A stretch of 64,000 nt of DNA from Fragum whitleyi (lineage: Eukaryota; Mollusca; Bivalvia; Cardiida; Cardiidae): NCBI GenBank assembly GCA_948146395.1, contig OX411552.1:5246284-5310283 (forward strand), in the 5' to 3' direction. The position numbers and the translations under genes were made by a program. The notes beneath the pieces are model-generated. The model was not told where the DNA came from and did no database searches. It worked only from the letters and a program-made list of their open reading frames with translations. Shown here one piece after another: positions 11,901 to 19,400 of this stretch (the stretch's first letter is position 1; every line of letters begins with the position of its first letter).

Positions 11901-14900
11901 TTGTGAAAATCTTAGGCATTAAACCATGTTCTGTCCTTTAGTAATTTCTCTCAAGGGGGTCAAAATGACCCCCTTGGGAGAAATTTCTAGGGGTCAAATC
12001 AAGATATTTTCAAATTTTTGGGGGTCAAAACCCTGGTTTAAGGGTCAAACACTAGCCCTGCAGTATTTCTCCTAATAAATGCTTCCGGGAGCCATACATA
12101 ACATGGTCAAGGAGTCTATTTTTAGTATCCATTTTCTGATTTAAAATATTATCAAAATATATGTCTTTCAGGCACTTTTCCCTTTACTTTGAGGTGAATT
12201 TCCTTTAAACAAGAGCCATGTTGGACATTGCCATCCCCCACAATCAAAGCTTGATAGTAAACTGAAGCCTAATAGATTAAGGATCCTTTTGTACTGAGCT
12301 TCACCATCAGGAGTTCTACCAATACGCAAAGAGTAAGAGTTTAAAATAACAAAGGGCAATAACTCCAAAGTTATGCAAACAAGAGTTGTTGTTCTTGTAC
12401 ACTGTACTTCTCCTTTATGAGATCTATCCACCTATAAAGTTTCAAATTGATAGCTATTTACATGTAACTTTCAGAGATATGCTCCAGACATACTTTTATA
12501 CTTAAGGAGATATGCTCCGGACAACTCTAGTGCCGAAATGATGGATGGAGACCATTACTATAAGCCCTTCACCAAAAAAGCTACAGATGGACCAACTGAC
12601 CAAACAACCAACTGATAAGCTTGCTACTATATATCCCACCCCCACCCCAAAACATAATAGTCGGGGGGGTATAATAATAGAACCTTTCTTCTTGTTTGAT
12701 ATAAGCAATTTCTTCTTATAAATATTTTCATATGCATTAAATCAAACAGACATGAGATGTAGGAACATCAAAGGTTTTTTCTTTTATAGTAACATTTAGG
12801 TAAAAAAGAATTGTGAGAAAAGTTGAACCACAAAAAGCTATGTTCAATTAACAAATATTTTACTAAGACACTCACCATAACCCATGAATGGTCCAAGTCT
12901 TAACATTCGTCGGAACAGAACATGTGTGCCTCTGGATATAAAATTCAAAAGACAAATGAGCCTGTGTGTGAGATTTCGAACAATTTCACACGCATATAAT
13001 GGAAATACATTTTATTGACTACACAACAATACCAAAGAGTTTGTGATTTTCGTTGACCATCTGAAGAGGTGTTTAGACATTATTTATCAGCAAAGCACAA
13101 AGTGAAGACACTGGTCAGACTGTGCCGATGCACAGACTGGCCAGAGGCTTTACTTTGTGCAAAAGCGAAACTGTTGGAAAAGTCACACACAGACTCAAAT
13201 CATATGCATAAAGTGCAGTGTACTTCATATCAACTTCAGATAACAACTGAAAGGGGTCTATCAAAACTTCCACTCACAAACCAATAAGACTTTTTTTGTA
13301 AACTTAACTTGTTAAATCACAATTTTGGTTATGGCAAATTAATAGCAATTCTCTGTAAGCACTTACACTTTTAAATAAGGGTTTCGGCACGCTATGTCTC
13401 AAATTTTGATAAAATTTAAACATGAGGCTAGGGCTGACCCAAAAGTAAAAATAAGATGAAAAAATTCTTGATATCACTTCTGGTTGCCATGGAAACAGAC
13501 ATTAAAGATTGAAAAAGTCTCTTTTTGCGAGTTTTTACAGGCAAATATATCAGTAATGCAGCACAAACTAAAATAAAAACACACAACATATAAGTTCCCT
13601 ATCATCGTCCTCTCAAATGAAGTAATAATATTTTTGGGCCTTTGTTGTTAACTTATGTTTCCATGGCAACAATACACATACCCTACTTAAATATTGATTT
13701 TTGCATTTTTTCACATGTAATGACAAAATACAGACATTGTTTTCCGTTTAACAAGGAAATACCACATAAACTTTCAAATAAAAAAAAATTTGTGTTCGTT
13801 GCTATGGCAACGTGAATTCATATCCCTTAAATGAAGGCAACTTCAGAACTCTTTAGAATCCTCAAATGGCTAGATTATTGAACTCAAATTTAATGTTATG
13901 ATAATTTGTAAAATTGCTCAAATAGACCTTTTAGGACATTTGAGATTTTTTTTTAAAACTTGCAGGAAATAGCCTGTTGCTATGGGAACAATTATGTTAT
14001 AATTCACAAAAGGCCATTTTTAGTCCTTGGATACGGGTATCCAACACTAAGCAATTGGAATATTTCTTAATATTGAATAAAGTTCAAACTTACCTCCAAC
14101 TTATGTATCAAAGTAGTTGTATTAATCGGTCCAATTTTTTAGAAAAAAGGCTGCAAAATCACCCCAAAAATGCTTAATTTTGGGTTGTATCGACAAATTA
14201 CCATGGCAACTATTAAAATTTTTATTCTTTTTTCTTGTATTTTGATAGAGGCTTATCTGATCTCTTTTCTTATCACATATAAACTTTCAGGGACTTAGAA
14301 TAGCTGATTTAAGAAAATAAAAAAAAATGGTTGCCATGGTAACAAAAAGTCCCAATGATTTTTTTGCGGTTTTTGAAAGGGCGCTTTTTGTTAAATATGT
14401 TCTAATAATTATCATCGGTTTATCATGCTGCAAAAATTAAAAAAACAACTCAAAAATTACAAAAGAAGCCAAATTATGAGCTATAGTTACAGTTGTCATG
14501 GTAACCAATGTGCACAACAACAAAATTAAATTGAATCTTAGTTGCTCCTTTAATATAATAAATTCCATCTACCTATCAAAAGTCAGTCATAAGTGAAGAA
14601 ATCTGGAAATTATAAACAACATTTTGAAAACAATTTATCAAAATAAGCCATATTTGTTGTCATGGTAACCAACCTTTTTGACACTAACTAGCACAACAAA
14701 AAATCTAGTTCCAAATTTTCGGTCCTAGATTATCCAATACATACAAAATCAACCATCATCTTCATGTAAATACCAAATTATATAGCTTCAAAAAAGCTTA
14801 ATATTGCAGAATTCCGTGCTTTGAAGGTTGTTGCCATGGTAACCAGATGATCTAAAAAAACATTTTTTTTGTCAATTTCTTCTCCTTTCATTATTCCCTT

Positions 14901-16453
14901 CTTGTATATGAAATTTCATCAAAATCGGAGACCATGTGTGCCAAAATAGTTTAAGTCGTTACAGAGAATAGGTATTAAATACTATTTGGGATTTTTTTTT
15001 ACCAGTTATGCTGGTATTTTATTTTCCCACAATAAAGAAGTACAGTTAGTAACATTGTGAAATTGACATTCATCTAAATCAAAACCATTCTCATTCGCTC
15101 ACTCAGTGCTCCATTCATTCATTCCAACCACTCACTCAGAACATTTAACAAGAGGACCAAGATGGTCCTAGATCGCTCACCTGAGTCTCTTTGACCCCTG
15201 GGACATCACATTAATTAGATAGGAAGATGTCAAAAAGAAGATAATTGCCTAAGATCAATACCATGGAACGTTTTCAGCGAAGAGAAAGACAGATATGCCT
15301 TTTTGCTCTTTGATTCTATGTAAAAAGGGATGCACCCGGGTGGACCCAAATGTGACCCCAGGGTCTTGATATGAACAAACTTGAAAGAGGTCCATAAGAT
15401 GATGCTAAATACTAAATATGAAAGCTGTCTGCCTTCTGGTTTCAGAGAAGAAGATTTTTGAAGGTTTTCCTATTTTCACCCATCGTGCTCAGATGAGCTG
15501 AAAAGGATGCGCCCGACTGGAGCCCAAATATGACCCAAGGGTCTTGATATGAACAAACTTGGTAGGGGCCCACTAGATGATGCTACATACCAAAATTGAA
15601 GGCAGTGTGTCCTCTGGTTTTGATTAAAGAAGATTTTGAAAGATTATCCCTCTTTGATTCTATGTAAAAAGGGTTGCGCCCGGCTGGAGCCCAAATATGA
15701 TCCTAGGGTCTTGATATGAACAAACTTGGTAGAGGTCCACTAGATGATGCTACATACTAAATATGAAAGCTGTCTGCCATCCAGTTTCATAGAAGAAGAT
15801 TTTTGAAGATTTTCAGTTTTTTACCCTTCGTGCTCATAAGAGATTAAGGGATGCACCCTTGCAAAACCCAAATATGACCCAAGGGTCTTGATATGAACAA
15901 ACTTGGTAGAGGCCCACTAGGTGATGCTACACATCAAATATTAAAGCTGTCTGCCATCTGGTCTCAGAGAAGAAGATTTTTAAAGATTTTCTCTCTTTGA
16001 TTCTATGTAAAAAGGGTTGCGCCCGACTGGAGCCCAAATATGACCCAAGGGTCTTGATATGAACAAACTTGGTAGAGGTCCACTAGATGATGCTACATAC
16101 CAAATATGAAAGCTGTCTGCCTTCTGGTTTCAGAGAAAAAGATTTTTTAAAGATTTTCATATTTTCACCCTTTTTGTAAAGGGTAAAGGGAAAGTTAAGG
16201 GTGGATTTCATTTCTTTGAACAACTTTGGTAGAGCTTGACCCAAGGAACATCCCTGCCAAGTTTCATCAAGATTGGCCCACTGGTTTAGGAGGAGAAGAT
16301 ATTTAAAGAAATTGTGGACGACGCACGACAGACGACGGACGACGGATGACGGACATTCTACGATCCCAATAGTTCACCTTGAGCACTTTGTGCTCAGGTG
16401 AGCTAAAAACCCTCCAAAATCACTTAAAATGATATGATCAACAACTTAATAAA

Positions 16454-16489
<36 letters not shown>

Positions 16490-19400
16490 TGACAGCATTT
16501 TTTTTCTCAAAAATGTTGACCTTGACAGAATGATGACCTTGACCTTTTAACATGACCTCGACCTTGATACCTACAAATGTATACCACTGAGATCTTTCAT
16601 CATGCCAATTATGAGACAGGGTATCTATAATATGTTTAAATAATCTGAACAATGAAAGTTTTTTGGTTATGTTATTCAGAAGTTTGACCTTGAAAGATGA
16701 CCTTGACCTTGTCACATGACCTTGACTTTGGAACATGCAGATGTCGATCATTGAGATGTATCATCATGCCCAGTATTAGCATTGTATCTTGAATAGGCTT
16801 GAAGATATTGGCAATTTTAAGTTTTTTGGTTAAGTTTTTGAGTTATTTGACCTTGAGAGATGACCTTGACTTTGGTATCAGCAGATGCGTATCATTGAGA
16901 TCTATCATCATGCCAAATATGAGCCTTGTATCTTGAATAGGCTTGAAGATATTGGCAATGTTAAGTTTTTGGTTAAGTTTTTGAGTTATTTGACCTTGAG
17001 AGATGACCTTGACCTTATCACATGACCTTGACTTTGGTATCAGCAGATGCGTATCATTGAGATCTATCATCATGCCAAATATGAGCCTTGTATCTTGAAG
17101 AGGCTTGAAGATTTAGGCTATGTTAAGTTTTTTGGTTAAGTTTTTGAGTTATTTGACCTTGGGAGATGACCTTGACCTTATCACATGACCTTGACTTTGG
17201 TATCAGCAGATGTGTATCCTTGAGATCTATCATCATGCCAAATATGAGCCTTGTATCCTGAATAGGCTTGAAGATATTGGCAATGTTAAGTTTTTTTGGT
17301 TAAGTTTTGCAGACAGACAGACGGACGGACAGACAGACAGACCAACAGACAGACAGACAGACGGACAGAGGGACAACGGTAAAACAATATGCCCCCGATC
17401 TTTCGATACGGGGGCATAAAAATATAGAAAGAAAAAGAAATCAGGTATTTAAGGACATAAAGGAATTATAAGCATCATATTGGTTCTTGAAGAAATAAGA
17501 AGCTAATTATTTAACACATTTTTCATTAAACGGACGTAATAAAGATAGCAAATTTTGTTCATCCTGAACAAAATTTGCAATATTGGATTAACTCCCTTTA
17601 ATTTTACTCAAAACTCACTCCTCTCGCTCATTCAATTTCATTCCAAAACCATTCCAACACATGACATTTTGTATCATTATACTTGTCAATTTTACGATGA
17701 TCTTAACTGTAGAAAGCAGACAGTTTAGTCACAGATAATAATTTATTTCTTAAAGGCTGATTTTAGTCCATAAAGGCTGCCAAAGCCATGTGTAAAACAG
17801 GAATAGGAACAGTTTGAAATTAACATTGAAATCTTCAGCCTTAACTGACTTTCAATATTTCTTTTACCTTATGAAATCTTCAGCCATTACTGACTTTCAA
17901 TATTTCTTTTACCTTATTTAATCTTCAGCCTTAACTGACTTTCAATATTTCTTTTACCTTATGAAATCTTCAGCCTTAACTGACTATCAATATTTCTTTT
18001 ACCTTATGAAATCTTCAGCCTTAACTGACTTTCAATATTTCTTTTACCTTATGAAATCTTCAGCCTTAACTGACTTTCAATATTTCTTTTACCTTATTAA
18101 ATCTTTAGCCTTAACTGACTTTCAATATTTCTTTTACCTTATTTAATCTTCAGCCTTAACTGTCTTTCAATATTTCTTTTACCTTATTAAATCTTCAGCC
18201 AAAATTGACTTTCAATTTTACTTCTTCTGTACTAAATCTTCAGCCTTGTCCCATTTCTATAAATATCTCTGTGATTTCAACCAAATATCAAGCTTTTACT
18301 TACTTTCAAATATTATTATAACATTTGTATCAGGTTTAGAAAAACATTGTACTAGAATCAGTAAGTGTACATCAAAAACTCTCTACCTCAAGTATTCCAG
18401 CTGCAAATTTACTAAGGGGCCAGGCTTGAGAGAAGGTGAAATAGTCCTAGTCAGAAATAATACGAAATGTCATCCCCACACCCTAAATCCTGTGTAAAAT
18501 TCTACATTACCACAAATATTCCAGCCACACATGTATCAGGGGGCCAGGCTTGAGAGAAGGTATAAAATAGTCGCAGTCAGAAATAATAAGAAATGTCATC
18601 CCCACACCCTAAATCTTGTGTAAAATGCTACATTACCTCAAATATTCCAGTCACGCATGTACCAGGGGACCAGGCTTGAGAGAAGGTATAAAATAGTCGC
18701 AGTCAGAAATAATACGAAATGTCATCCCCACACCCTAAATCATGTGTCTAATGCTACATTACCTCAAATATTCCAGCCACAAAGGTACCAGGGGCTAGGC
18801 TTGAGAGAAGGTAAAATAGTCCCAGTTAGAAATAATAAGAAATGTAATCCCCACACCCCATTCGGAACACCACTCGGCCAATCTCACGATCAAGCTCGGA
18901 TGTACATAGACAGACTATTTTTAAAAGTTACAGGAAACTTTGGAAAAACTCCCTGACGTCAGTTAAAATGGCATTAGCCCTCGAAACTTTGAGTGAAAAC
19001 ATTCGACGTTGCCAATGCTACTCGTTCAAGTCACTGACGTGAAACCATCCTATCCTGATTATAAATATCTTTAGATTCTTAAATAACATCTGAAAAAATC
19101 TTAATTTTTGAGAATGAATTGTCATTCTCAAAAATTATGATTTTTCAGCCGTTATTTAATGTAAAAGTTATAAAGCTACAGTGCTAGTTTTTCTTACACT
19201 GTTTCTGCCTAAAAAAATGCATGATTTTGTTACATAACCATCCGCCTTACATACATCCGAGGTCTGTTGCAGTCTACGGAAATGGCCGAGTGATGTTCCG
19301 AATGCCCCACACCCTAAATCCTGTGTAAAATGCTACATTACCTCAAAGATTCCAGCCACACATGTTCCAGGGGGCCAGGCTTGAGAGAAGGTGAAATAGT

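Noticed and set aside
16446..17073. Minus-strand frames of 101 and 76 codons
   Set aside because: Fall wholly in the tandem units of the family F element.
17961..18146. 61-codon repeated peptide
   Set aside because: A 45-bp minisatellite keeps any frame open; no start context or conservation.
17826..18860. CRISPR array
   Set aside because: Repeats are contiguous minisatellite or exon copies without unique spacers, in an animal genome.
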